A DNA stretch of 40,510 bases from Balneolaceae bacterium (GCA_007693395.1 REDS01000190.1:1-40510), one strand, 5' to 3'; shown: positions 24,170 through 32,592, counted from the first letter of the stretch. Notes: generated by a model not told the origin, from the sequence alone. A program made the numbers and translations.

Positions 24170-25963
24170 TTAAAAGAACGTAAAGTAGAAGAAGAATACA
24201 GATACAAATAGAAATACTACTGTCATTCCTCCGCCTGCTTTAAAATAGTCTTTGGTTTTGTATCCGCCTGCCGTCATCATCAGGGCGTTTACCTGATGTG
24301 TGGGTAGAATAAACGAATTGCCCGCATTCACGGCTGCTAAAAGCACAAGCGGCCGGGGATCCACACCTGCAATCATACCAATACCAACTACAAGCGGTGC
24401 TAATACAACTACCGCACCCACGTTCGACATAACCAGTGAAAAACCCGTTGCCAGCAACGCTACTGTAAATAACAGCACCAGCAAGTGGCTGCCATCTACC
24501 ACAGTCATCACACTTTCAGCCAGAAATTCGGCTGTTCCGCTATTCTGCATGGCAATACCAAGAGGAATCAAACCCACAAGCAGAAATACCACTTTCCATT
24601 CAATGGCTTTGTACGCATCCTGAATACTCATCACATTGGTTAAAATCATTACAATGGCGCCGGTAAGGAATGAGATGGAGATCGAAAAGCCCGACATCGC
24701 CAGAACAATTGCCAGTAAAAAACTGCCTGCTGCCTGCCAGGTTTTGGCCGGATGCTTCTCTTCAACCGAAAATGGTGTTGCAACCACAAATGGGTCTGTA
24801 CTTTGAAGCCGTTTGATGTGGCTCCAGGGGCCATAAATAATGAACGTATCTCCGGTTTTGATTGTATGATCGGAGAAATCGCCTTCCACCCGTTTTCCGT
24901 CACTAAAGAGCATAATCGGTTCAACGGCATACCGCTTTCGCATGGAGAACTGGCGAATACTTTGCCCAACCAATTCTGATCGCGGGGGTACAATCACTTC
25001 AACAAAACCTGACTCTTCGGGATCATCAAGGTTTTCGAACATCGGGTGAGTTTTTACTGCTTCAAGGTTGTAATCTGCCGCAAATCGGCTCACTCGATCC
25101 TCTTCTCCGTAAAGTGCCATGATCTGGCCATCATTGAACTCTGTTTCGCGCCACGGGGCATAATCAGCGTGCTTTTCGTGAGAGAGTGCAAGTATGTTGA
25201 TATCGTACATGTTCCAGATGCCGGATTGCTCAACGGTTTGATTGACAATCGAACTTCCCTTCGGAATTTTGAAATATCTGATGTCTTTCTTCAGGTTGAA
25301 CGCCTCGATAACTTTTTCCTGCTCGGTTTGCTCAAGCTTGCCATCGGGTGCCCCCTGCGGCAGAAAAAATTTCCCAAAAAAGAGAAAGAATATAATTGCA
25401 GCCACGAGCAAGGCCACACCCACCGGTGTTACAGCAAAAAGGCCATATGGCTCAAGATTAGCTGCTTCCAGAAGATCATTTGTTAGAATCAGGTGGCCGG
25501 AACCAACCATGGTGAGCGTGCCACCAATAATTGCCATAAAACCAATCGGCATAATGAGTACCGATGCAGATACTTTAATTCTTCGTGCGATATCAATTAT
25601 GCTTGGCAGGAAAAGTGCGGCTGCTCCAATATTTTGTATTACACCGGAAAGTGTTCCCACAGAGAGGGAAAGTGACCCAAGAACGGTTGATTTTTTTGTC
25701 CCCACCCGCTTTAGCAGCCACTTGGAAAAACGAGACATCATACCGGTTCGGGCAACACCTTCTCCCAAAATCATAACGGCAATCATAGCCACAACAGCAT
25801 TACTTGAAAACCCTGAAAGTGCCTCGCTGCTTGTTAATATGCCGCTCCAGCTAAGTGCCAGCATGGTGATTATGGCTGTAACATCAATACGCACCTTCTC
25901 TGTAACCAACATAAAGATGGTGAATGCCATTATGGAGAGTACAATAATAATTTCTGTATCCAT
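24170..25963 (-). CDS. SLC13/DASS-family permease with RCK_C (TrkA-C) domains
   Basis: A 597-residue anion permease with about 11-12 membrane helices, interrupted near residues 205-385 by two cytoplasmic TrkA-C type domains (EVIVPPRSELVGQSIRQFSMRKRY marks the second). This layout is typical of the sulfate/thiosulfate/organic-acid branch (CysP/SAC1-like) of the DASS/SLC13 family. Transport motifs include SNAVVAMIAVMILGEG, GTLTMVGSGHLILTNDLL and, near the end, NAGNSFILPTHQVNALMM. It is 15 bp downstream of sulP, so the two permeases are cotranscribed. Sulfate or thiosulfate is the probable substrate from context. Confidence 0.9.
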   Translation of the reverse strand: MDTEIIIVLSIMAFTIFMLVTEKVRIDVTAIITMLALSWSGILTSSEALSGFSSNAVVAMIAVMILGEGVARTGMMSRFSKWLLKRVGTKKSTVLGSLSLSVGTLSGVIQNIGAAALFLPSIIDIARRIKVSASVLIMPIGFMAIIGGTLTMVGSGHLILTNDLLEAANLEPYGLFAVTPVGVALLVAAIIFFLFFGKFFLPQGAPDGKLEQTEQEKVIEAFNLKKDIRYFKIPKGSSIVNQTVEQSGIWNMYDINILALSHEKHADYAPWRETEFNDGQIMALYGEEDRVSRFAADYNLEAVKTHPMFENLDDPEESGFVEVIVPPRSELVGQSIRQFSMRKRYAVEPIMLFSDGKRVEGDFSDHTIKTGDTFIIYGPWSHIKRLQSTDPFVVATPFSVEEKHPAKTWQAAGSFLLAIVLAMSGFSISISFLTGAIVMILTNVMSIQDAYKAIEWKVVFLLVGLIPLGIAMQNSGTAEFLAESVMTVVDGSHLLVLLFTVALLATGFSLVMSNVGAVVVLAPLVVGIGMIAGVDPRPLVLLAAVNAGNSFILPTHQVNALMMTAGGYKTKDYFKAGGGMTVVFLFVSVFFFYFTFF

Positions 25964-25978
25964 CGCTTTTAATTTCCT

Positions 25979-27700
25979 CTATTTGGTATCGAGATGAATG
26001 GTATATGTTGTTTCATTTTCCTTTTTTTCACTGTCTGAGAAAGACATTATGGCATCCTCTATCTGCATATAAAATGTCCACTCTTTGTCTGTATTTGAAC
26101 TTGATTTAAGCATGTCGCGAACGGGCGCTTTAACCTCGGCAAGCTTAACTGCTATTTTTTTCTCTCCGAGGTCTTTCATGGTTTCCAGAAGTTCATCGAG
26201 TCCGGTAGAATCGATCTCATTTACACCGTTTAGATCAAGGACCATGCATGCTGTACCCGACCTCTCGATTATGAGCTCATTTACTTTTTCTCTGAAATAT
26301 TCTGCGTTGGCAAAGTGCAGAGGGGCATCAAATCTAAATACCACCACATCAGGATCTTGCTCGGTTTCGTATCTCTTTATACTTCTGTAAACCGAAGTGC
26401 CCGGTATTTTCCCGATAACGGCATGATTTGGCCTTGCTGACCGATAGAGCAGCATGATTACCGAAAGGGTTACCCCAAGCAAAATACCCTCTTTAATTCC
26501 AACAAATAGGGTGCCGGCAAATGTTGCCAGAAACATGTAGCGGTCGTAATGGCCAATCTTCCAGAGGCGTTTAAACTCCTTGTAATCAATCAATCCAAAC
26601 ACGGCTACAATAATGATCGCACCCAGCACAGCATTTGGCAGATAATAGAAGAGAGGAGTTAAAAACAGCAGGGTTACCGCTACTACTGCCGCACTAATTA
26701 AACCGGTAATACCGGTTTTTGCCCCTGTTTCGTAATTAATAGCGGTTCGGGAAAAGCTACCTGTTACAGGAAATGCCTGAAATAACGAACCGCCAATATT
26801 TGCTGCACCCAAAGCTATAAGCTCTTTGTTCGAATTAATTTTATACTCTTTCGATTTTTGCTGGATTGCTTTCCCTACAGCAATCGATTCCATAAATGCT
26901 ACGAGCGCAATCGCCACAGCCATAGGCATTAATTGCATGATGGTTACCCATTCGATGGCAGGCATTACAAGAGCGGGCAACCCTCTGTTGATTTCTCCAA
27001 CCACTGCTACTCCGGCTTCATGTAGACCTGTTAAATAGATAAAAAGAATGCCTGCAGCCACGGCAAGAACCGGCCCGGGCAAAGCCGGGAGTTTTTTCTT
27101 TGCAAAAACGATCAGCGCGATGGCTCCGGCACCGGTTGCAAGGGTTAATACATTCAGGTCAGACACCTGTAGTGCAATACCGTACAAAATATCATGCAGG
27201 CCGCCTGTTACGGAACCAACTCCAAGAATATGGTGCAGCTGGCTCAAGCCAATAATTATGGCAGCGGCCGACACAAAACCGGAGAGTACCGGGTGGGATA
27301 AAAGGTTCACCAGAAAACCCATTCGCATCAATCCGAATGAGAACTGAAGAACACCTACCATTAATGCAAGCAAAATACTAAGTGCTATATACTCATCAGG
27401 TGTTTCTGCAATAGGGGCTACAGCTGAAGCAACCAACAGGGCAATCAATGCAACGGGGCCTATTCCCAAATGCTTCGAGGTGCCAAGAAAAGCATAGATA
27501 AGCAGGGGAACTACCGATGCATATAAACCATACTGTGGAGGTAAACCCGCAATTAGTGCATATGCCATTCCCTGTGGGATCAACATCACACCAACGGTTA
27601 GTCCCGCGCTCAAATCACCTTTAAATTTTTCCCTGCTGTATGTTGCAACATCCTGCAAAAGAGGGAAAATCTGATTGATATGATATTTTAGAGAGTTCAA
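25979..27700 (-). CDS. SulP family anion permease with STAS domain
   Basis: A 573-residue SLC26/SulP permease. The N-terminal membrane domain starts with DLSAGLTVGVMLIPQGMAYALIAGLPPQYGLYA, the sulfate-transporter signature, followed by about 12-14 helices. A C-terminal STAS domain (about 435-560) has a DSTG motif with Ser498, as in anti-sigma-antagonist folds. Substrates in this family include sulfate, bicarbonate and dicarboxylates. There is no in-frame ATG before the signature, so a TTG at 27700 is the best available start. It heads the sulP-SLC13-rhodanese-carbonic anhydrase series, 183 bp after the CstB-like gene. Confidence 0.92.
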   Translation of the reverse strand: MNSLKYHINQIFPLLQDVATYSREKFKGDLSAGLTVGVMLIPQGMAYALIAGLPPQYGLYASVVPLLIYAFLGTSKHLGIGPVALIALLVASAVAPIAETPDEYIALSILLALMVGVLQFSFGLMRMGFLVNLLSHPVLSGFVSAAAIIIGLSQLHHILGVGSVTGGLHDILYGIALQVSDLNVLTLATGAGAIALIVFAKKKLPALPGPVLAVAAGILFIYLTGLHEAGVAVVGEINRGLPALVMPAIEWVTIMQLMPMAVAIALVAFMESIAVGKAIQQKSKEYKINSNKELIALGAANIGGSLFQAFPVTGSFSRTAINYETGAKTGITGLISAAVVAVTLLFLTPLFYYLPNAVLGAIIIVAVFGLIDYKEFKRLWKIGHYDRYMFLATFAGTLFVGIKEGILLGVTLSVIMLLYRSARPNHAVIGKIPGTSVYRSIKRYETEQDPDVVVFRFDAPLHFANAEYFREKVNELIIERSGTACMVLDLNGVNEIDSTGLDELLETMKDLGEKKIAVKLAEVKAPVRDMLKSSSNTDKEWTFYMQIEDAIMSFSDSEKKENETTYTIHLDTK

Positions 27701-27837
27701 TGTTTTATTGCGGGCAGTTAATGTTTCTTCTCTTTTCTGTATGCATGGAAAGATGAGAGTTGTCCATATCCATCAAGACCGGGTTATGAACCATAAAAGA
27801 TGGAAAGAGTGATTTATCTCATTTCCGGATAAAGTAA

Positions 27838-27859
27838 CCGGCAACTTTCACATTGCCGG
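27838..27859 (-). terminator. Hairpin after the CstB-like gene
   Basis: Arms CCGGCAA (27838-27844) and TTGCCGG (27853-27859) form a 7-bp GC-rich stem with an 8-base loop, 25 bases after the stop at 27884 on the minus strand. The U-tract that follows is weak, so it may be an attenuator or RNA-end stabiliser as much as a terminator. It separates yeeE-yeeE-cstB from sulP. Confidence 0.55.
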
Positions 27860-27883
27860 CACTATTGTTTTAACTAATCGGGA

Positions 27884-29290
27884 TTATGCTGTTTGAAGCT
27901 TATTGTAGTTTGCGAATTCATCTTCAACCAGTGCTACATTGAATCCGTCTCTCTTCAACAGGGCAGCTGCAACCGCTGAGCGCCCGCCTGACTGGCAATG
28001 CACGAAGAACTTCTTATCTCTTGGCAGTTCCTCTTTTCTTGGAAGAAGTCTTGTATGTGCATAGTTTAATGCGCCCTCTACGTGTGCTTCTTCAAACTCA
28101 GAACCTTTACGTACGTCAAGTACAATTTCGCCTTCCTTCAGCCCGGTGATATCTTCGAACGTTACTGTTTCCAGTTTATCGAATGCACCGTCTTGCTCTT
28201 TGTAGATCTGAAGGTCTCTCGGTGTTACATATCCGGCTACGTTATCGAGGCCGATGTTGTAAAGGTCGAGAACGGCTTCCTTTACCTGATGTTCGTTCAC
28301 TATCAGATAGATCTCTTCATCTTCTGTGATGTAAGAACCTGCAACTGTGTTGAACTGCTTGTTTAGCGGAGAGAGCAGTGAACCGGGAATATGGCCTGCT
28401 GCAAACTCATTTCTTTCGCGAGTATCAAGAAGTACAGTGTTCTCTTTACCTGCAAGGCCTTTCAACTCTTTGATTGTTAGCCTTTTTGGCTGTGGCATTC
28501 CACCAATAAGCGCGGGCCCAATCTTGTTATCCCGCTTCATTCTTGCGAAATAGAGTGGCGGCTCAGGCTGGCCTTCAAGTATAAACTTCACAAAATTATC
28601 TTCTGATGAAGCTGACTTCAATGAGTTGTTATATTTCAGCTCATAACCAACTGTAGTTTTTGGTATTGCACCAAGTGCTTTACCACATGCACTACCGGCA
28701 CCATGGCCTGGCCAGATCTGCATGTACTCTGGCATATTTTTGAAAGCTTCTACTGTTTTGAAAAGTGTTCGTGCTGATGGTTCCATAACATCTGCCATTC
28801 CTGCAGCAGATTCAAGAAGATCAGGGCGGCCAACATCGCCTACGAATACAAAATCTCCGGTTGCCATTCCCATTGGCTCATTTGCCGCTGCACCGTCTGT
28901 AACAAGGAAGGTTAAATGTTCAGGTGTATGGCCCGGTGTATGCCACGCTTTAATGGTGATGTTTCCAATTTTGAATTCATCTCCATCATGCATCAGCTCA
29001 TAGTCATAGTCGCTGCCAATGAGCCACTCATACTTCCAGTCTGCATCTCCTTCATCTGATGCATAAACCTTTACACCTCTTTCAGCAAATTCACGAAGGC
29101 CAGAGATGTAGTCAGCATGGATGTGGGTATCTGCTGCTGCAACAATGGTAAGATTCTGTTTTGCTGCATGGTCAATATACTGATCGATGTCTCTCATCGG
29201 ATCAATTACTACTGCTGTACCATTGGCCTGGCAGCCGATTAAGTATGCGTATTGTGCGAGTTTTTCGTCAAAGAATTGTTTGAAATACAT
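27884..29290 (-). CDS. CstB-like persulfide dioxygenase-rhodanese fusion
   Basis: A 468-residue three-domain protein matching CstB of Staphylococcus: an MBL-fold persulfide dioxygenase, an inactive rhodanese and an active rhodanese. The MBL domain (about 1-245) shows THIHADY at 55-61 (metal ligands His56, His58), TPGHTPEH with His121, Asp152 in GDVGRPDL and His196 in WPGHGAGSACGK. Tyr61 replaces the second His of the canonical HxHxDH, as in several CstB/ETHE1 relatives. The first rhodanese (about 270-365) lacks the active cysteine (IYLIVNEHQ). The second (about 375-465) has Cys432 in VHCQSGGRSA. Expected reaction: oxidation of low-molecular-weight persulfide to sulfite and then thiosulfate. 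It follows the two YeeE genes by 48 bp. Confidence 0.92.
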   Translation of the reverse strand: MYFKQFFDEKLAQYAYLIGCQANGTAVVIDPMRDIDQYIDHAAKQNLTIVAAADTHIHADYISGLREFAERGVKVYASDEGDADWKYEWLIGSDYDYELMHDGDEFKIGNITIKAWHTPGHTPEHLTFLVTDGAAANEPMGMATGDFVFVGDVGRPDLLESAAGMADVMEPSARTLFKTVEAFKNMPEYMQIWPGHGAGSACGKALGAIPKTTVGYELKYNNSLKSASSEDNFVKFILEGQPEPPLYFARMKRDNKIGPALIGGMPQPKRLTIKELKGLAGKENTVLLDTRERNEFAAGHIPGSLLSPLNKQFNTVAGSYITEDEEIYLIVNEHQVKEAVLDLYNIGLDNVAGYVTPRDLQIYKEQDGAFDKLETVTFEDITGLKEGEIVLDVRKGSEFEEAHVEGALNYAHTRLLPRKEELPRDKKFFVHCQSGGRSAVAAALLKRDGFNVALVEDEFANYNKLQTA

Positions 29291-29338
29291 GATTAATTGT
29301 CCTTAGTGTTTGTTTTGTTTTTTTGATATTCGTAAAAA

Positions 29339-29764
29339 TTAGTGAGGTAATTTGTCTCTCAGTAAGCCATAGGTATAGGTGCCTGCAAGTGCGGCAAGAA
29401 TTGGAATCACCATGATGGTAAGCCCGCTTCCAAGCAGTGCAAACATCGGGCCGGGGCATGCCCCGAGAAGTGCCCAACCAAGGCCAAACATTGAGCCACC
29501 AATCAGGTATCGTTTTACCTGCGATGCATCTTTAGGGGGAATCGAAATAGGATTGCCCTGTGCATCTTTCATATTATTTCGTTTGATGATCTGAACAGAA
29601 ATAATACCGACAACTACTGCAAGGCCGATAATTCCGTACATGTGAAATGCATCAAACCGAAACATCTCCTGGATTCTGAACCAGGATACCACTTCTGATT
29701 TCATCAGCACAAAACCAAACGCCGTGCCGATCAATAAATATTTTAGATATTCTGAAAATTTCAT
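29339..29764 (-). CDS. YeeE/YedE family sulfur transporter, second half-size subunit (DUF6691 type)
   Basis: A 141-residue membrane protein with about four helices and the family signature GLGWALLGACPGPMFALLGSG, whose cysteine lies in GACPGP. YeeE/TsuA proteins carry thiosulfate or sulfane sulfur through conserved-cysteine relays; full-length forms are about 350 residues. Here the protein is split into two genes, this one corresponding to the C-terminal half. It follows the 187-residue partner by 13 bp and precedes the CstB-like gene by 48 bp, so import of sulfur compounds is tied to persulfide oxidation. Cargo is inferred from the family and context. Confidence 0.88.
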   Translation of the reverse strand: MKFSEYLKYLLIGTAFGFVLMKSEVVSWFRIQEMFRFDAFHMYGIIGLAVVVGIISVQIIKRNNMKDAQGNPISIPPKDASQVKRYLIGGSMFGLGWALLGACPGPMFALLGSGLTIMVIPILAALAGTYTYGLLRDKLPH

Positions 29765-29777
29765 AGCTGATTGCTGT

Positions 29778-30341
29778 TTAGGATAAGATGATTGGATAGA
29801 TGAACCATGTCATAAGCAGGCCGCCGATAAAGAAACCGATTACCGCTATGAGTGATGCAAGCTGTAGGTCAGACAAGCCGGAAATAGCATGACCTGATGT
29901 ACAGCCACCGGCATAACGTGCGCCAAAGCCTACCAAAAAACCGCCCAAAATAAGCACGATTAATCCCGGCACAGTCCCCAAAGCACCCCAGGTAAAGAGA
30001 TCATCCGGCACAAGGCCATTAAAATCCTGAATACCCATTGCCTGCAAATCTGCAATTGTAGATTGTGCCAATGCAATTGGCTCGGGATTGGCAAATACAA
30101 AGCCGCCTAAAAAACCGCCTAAAACTGAACCAACTAAAAATGTAATGTTCCATTTACCGGCTTTTTTCCAGTCGTAATTAAAGAACTCTACATTGCCAAA
30201 GTTGCATGCGGCGCAGGCGTGCCGAAGATTGGCTGATACACCAAACATCTTGCCGCCCAGCAGCAGAAGAACCGGTACTGTTAACCCGATAATGGGGCCG
30301 GCCACGTACCAGGGCCAGGGTTGATATAGAATGTCAAACAT
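29778..30341 (-). CDS. YeeE/YedE family sulfur transporter, first half-size subunit
   Basis: A 187-residue membrane protein with about five helices. It has the YeeE motif GARYAGGCTSGHAISGLSDLQ near residues 139-159, which carries the conserved transport cysteine, and a periplasm-facing loop with CAACNFGNVEFF near 42-53. With the 141-residue gene after it, the pair makes the split form of the thiosulfate/sulfane sulfur transporter. The promoter and operator at 30378-30417 lie directly upstream, so it is the first gene of the yeeE-yeeE-cstB transcript. Confidence 0.9.
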   Translation of the reverse strand: MFDILYQPWPWYVAGPIIGLTVPVLLLLGGKMFGVSANLRHACAACNFGNVEFFNYDWKKAGKWNITFLVGSVLGGFLGGFVFANPEPIALAQSTIADLQAMGIQDFNGLVPDDLFTWGALGTVPGLIVLILGGFLVGFGARYAGGCTSGHAISGLSDLQLASLIAVIGFFIGGLLMTWFIYPIILS

Positions 30342-30377
30342 GATTTAAATTCATTTTGTGTTTTTGTTTCTGAGATA

Positions 30378-30406
30378 AATATATAACAAATGTTACTACT
30401 TGTCAA
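30378..30406 (-). promoter_or_regulatory. Sigma70-type promoter of the yeeE-yeeE-cstB operon
   Basis: On the minus strand TTGACA (30401-30406) and TATATT (30378-30383) are separated by exactly 17 bp. The start codon at 30341 is about 37 bp further on. The -35 box lies inside the operator palindrome at 30394-30417, a position that suits repression by a bound dimer. This is a sequence-based prediction. Confidence 0.65.
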
Positions 30407-30417
30407 TACAAGTAGTA
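30394..30417. promoter_or_regulatory. Operator palindrome, site 1
   Basis: A perfect inverted repeat, arms TACTACTTGT (30394-30403) and ACAAGTAGTA (30408-30417), around CAAT. Its 16-bp core ACTTGTCAATACAAGT (30398-30413) is matched at 14 of 16 positions by site 2 in the sqr-gntR intergenic region. The ACTTGT-N4-ACAAGT layout is like that of GntR/HutC-subfamily operators such as those of NagR/DasR. It overlaps the -35 box before yeeE. Confidence 0.72.
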
Positions 30418-30425
30418 TTGTTTTC

Positions 30426-31685
30426 TTATGCTCTTCCTTTAAGCATTCCCTCCCAATACATTATGGGGAGTAAATCTTTCTTCATATGATACATCGATCG
30501 CCTCTCTTTCATCTGATTGATAGGAAAAGAGGGCGTTATTTTGTTGTTGTAATCGAATTCTGCGAGTATCAGCTTACCAAAACCTGTTATCAACGGGCAA
30601 GAACCATAGCCATCATAGGATAGAGATGTATCGATCTTACCTGATTTAAGCAGTGATACCAAATTGCCGGTAACCACGCGAGACTGCTTACGTACAGCAG
30701 CTCCGGTTTTCGCATTTGGTGTACTGCCTGCGTCACCCAGAGAAAATATGTTCGGAAATTTATTATGCTGCATGCTATGTTTATCCACATCAACCCATCC
30801 TTCCGAATCTGCAAGCGGACTATTTTTGATAAAGTCTGGTGAGCTTTGCGGGGGAGTTACATGAAGAAGATCAAATTTAATCTCTGTTTGATCTACAACT
30901 TTTCCATCCTTGTAGATATCGTAAACTGCAATTTTTTCGTCTGCTTTAACAGCTATCAAATTGTGAAAGAATTTTGGCTCTACTCCATACCGCTTTACAA
31001 CAGGGCCAAGTGCTTCTGCCACTTCCTTCACCCCAAAGATTACCGATCCGCCAGTTGTGAATTGCACATTAATGTTACCCAGATCGCCACGCTTTTTCCA
31101 CGTATCTGACGCGAGGTACATAATTTTCTGAGGCGCTCCTCCACACTTAAATTTAGTGTTTGGCTGTGTGAATAGTGCAGTTCCGCTCTTCAAATTTTTA
31201 ATACACTCTTCTGTATAGTCGAGGCTTCTGTAGGAATAAATGCTGCAAATTCCGTTTGTGCCAATGCTTTCTGCAAGTCCATCAACTTTATCCCAATCTA
31301 TTTGAATGCCGGGTGCAACCACAAGGTATTCGTAAGAAATCATTCTGCCACCTGCTGTTGAAACTGTGTTAGCATCCGGATTGAAAGACACAACACTATC
31401 TTTTATCCATGCTACATCTTTCGGCACCACCTCTTCCATCAGTTTTTTCGACTTCTCTTTTTCGAAAACTCCGGCTGCATTAAACGTCCACACCGGCTGA
31501 TAGTAATGAACTTCAGAAGGCTCGATAATGGCTATATCGTGGTTAGATAATTTATTTTTCAATTGAGCGGCAACAGTAATACCTGCCGAACCACCGCCCA
31601 CAATCAGAATTTGATGGTGAGTTGTAAATGGCACTGTTTTTTTCTCATCAACATTCTTCCCTGATACCGTATATAATTTCTTCAT
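30426..31685 (-). CDS. sqr: Sulfide:quinone oxidoreductase, type II-like
   Basis: A 419-residue FAD-dependent membrane-associated enzyme that oxidises sulfide to persulfide/sulfane sulfur and passes electrons to quinone. The N-terminal dinucleotide fold shows LIVGGGSAGI (27-36), and a second fold lies near 170-330, with NIFSLGDAGSTPNAKTGAA for FAD. The two redox cysteines are Cys181 in KCGGAPQK and Cys363 in GYGSCPLITGFGK, as in the type II group that includes mitochondrial SQOR. The C-terminal amphipathic stretch (about 400-419) fits membrane attachment. It is divergent from gntR, and the operator at 31732-31747 lies in the shared promoter region. Confidence 0.93.
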   Translation of the reverse strand: MKKLYTVSGKNVDEKKTVPFTTHHQILIVGGGSAGITVAAQLKNKLSNHDIAIIEPSEVHYYQPVWTFNAAGVFEKEKSKKLMEEVVPKDVAWIKDSVVSFNPDANTVSTAGGRMISYEYLVVAPGIQIDWDKVDGLAESIGTNGICSIYSYRSLDYTEECIKNLKSGTALFTQPNTKFKCGGAPQKIMYLASDTWKKRGDLGNINVQFTTGGSVIFGVKEVAEALGPVVKRYGVEPKFFHNLIAVKADEKIAVYDIYKDGKVVDQTEIKFDLLHVTPPQSSPDFIKNSPLADSEGWVDVDKHSMQHNKFPNIFSLGDAGSTPNAKTGAAVRKQSRVVTGNLVSLLKSGKIDTSLSYDGYGSCPLITGFGKLILAEFDYNNKITPSFPINQMKERRSMYHMKKDLLPIMYWEGMLKGRA

Positions 31686-31731
31686 GATTTTATTGATTAC
31701 TTAGTTTTATTCAATCAAGATAATTAGCTTT

Positions 31732-31747
31732 ACATGTAAATACAAGT
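31732..31747. promoter_or_regulatory. Operator palindrome, site 2 (sqr-gntR intergenic)
   Basis: ACATGTAAATACAAGT matches the core of site 1 (ACTTGTCAATACAAGT) at 14 of 16 positions, with one mismatch in the left half-site. It lies between the divergent sqr (start 31685) and gntR (start 31798). One bound dimer could control both, giving regulation of sqr and autoregulation of gntR. Confidence 0.68.
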
Positions 31748-31797
31748 ATTGTTGTTTTGTACTTTTCTTCGTACATTCAAATAAAAATTTTCGTTAC

Positions 31798-32583
31798 ATG
31801 ATTTTAAAAGAAGGTATTCCACGCCACATTCAAATCTCACAATGGCTCCGCCAACAAATTGATGCAGGTACTTTTAAACCCGAAGAAAAGCTTCCCTCAG
31901 AGAATGATCTTGCCACAAAATTTGATGTTAGCCGTGTAACAGTGCGCCGGGCCTTACAGTCGCTTGAAAGTGAATCCATTATTTATCGCTGCCAGGGGCT
32001 TGGCTCTTTTGTTAGCGATAGCCGTGTTTCACAAAATCTTGTAAAGCTTACAGACTTTAATGAAGATATGTCGCAGGCAGGGTTAAGCGCTTCATCAGAA
32101 GTGAAGCTCTTTACAACAGTTGATGCCCCCGACTGGCTTGCTGAACTTCTTCAGATTGAACCCGGAAATAAAGTGTTACAGGTAGACCGCCTTCGTAAAG
32201 GAGATGGTGAGCCGATTGCTTTCGACAGCACCTGGTTACCCATTTTTTACGGTCAGCTTCTCGACGAGAAAAAGCTGCAAGACTCTACCATTTACGATCT
32301 TCTCGAGCAAGACTACGACATCTCTGTTATAAAAGGTTGTTACAGAATGTCGGCCGAAGCTGCTGACGATCATCTTGCTGAAGAGCTAAACGTACAACTG
32401 GGGTCACCCCTGTTTTTAATCGACAGAATTACATACACCATCGGCAGCAAACCACTCTATTACCAAAAACGCTATTACCGAAACGACAAAGTAATCTACG
32501 AAATGACCCTTGAACGCTCCGCAGATAGCACCCCTGGCGACAATATGCCACTCAAAGAGTTCACCCCAATTTTTAAATCATAG
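31798..32583 (+). CDS. GntR-family regulator, HutC subfamily (UTRA domain)
   Basis: A 261-residue transcription factor. The N-terminal winged helix (about 5-74) has LPSENDLATKFDVSRVTVRRALQSLE and a wing ending in GLGSFVSD. A UTRA ligand-binding domain follows (about 85-240, with FDSTWLPIFYGQLL and LFLIDRITYTIGSKPLYYQKRYYR). UTRA regulators usually sense small organic ligands. Here the context is sulfide and persulfide oxidation. Two cysteines are present: Cys65 in the wing (YRCQGLGS) where family members normally have Arg or a similar residue, and Cys181 in the UTRA domain. It is divergent from sqr with the palindrome between them, and the DsrE-like gene follows after 9 bp. The ligand is unknown. 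Confidence 0.92.
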   Translation: MILKEGIPRHIQISQWLRQQIDAGTFKPEEKLPSENDLATKFDVSRVTVRRALQSLESESIIYRCQGLGSFVSDSRVSQNLVKLTDFNEDMSQAGLSASSEVKLFTTVDAPDWLAELLQIEPGNKVLQVDRLRKGDGEPIAFDSTWLPIFYGQLLDEKKLQDSTIYDLLEQDYDISVIKGCYRMSAEAADDHLAEELNVQLGSPLFLIDRITYTIGSKPLYYQKRYYRNDKVIYEMTLERSADSTPGDNMPLKEFTPIFKS

Positions 32584-32592
32584 ACTACAAAT

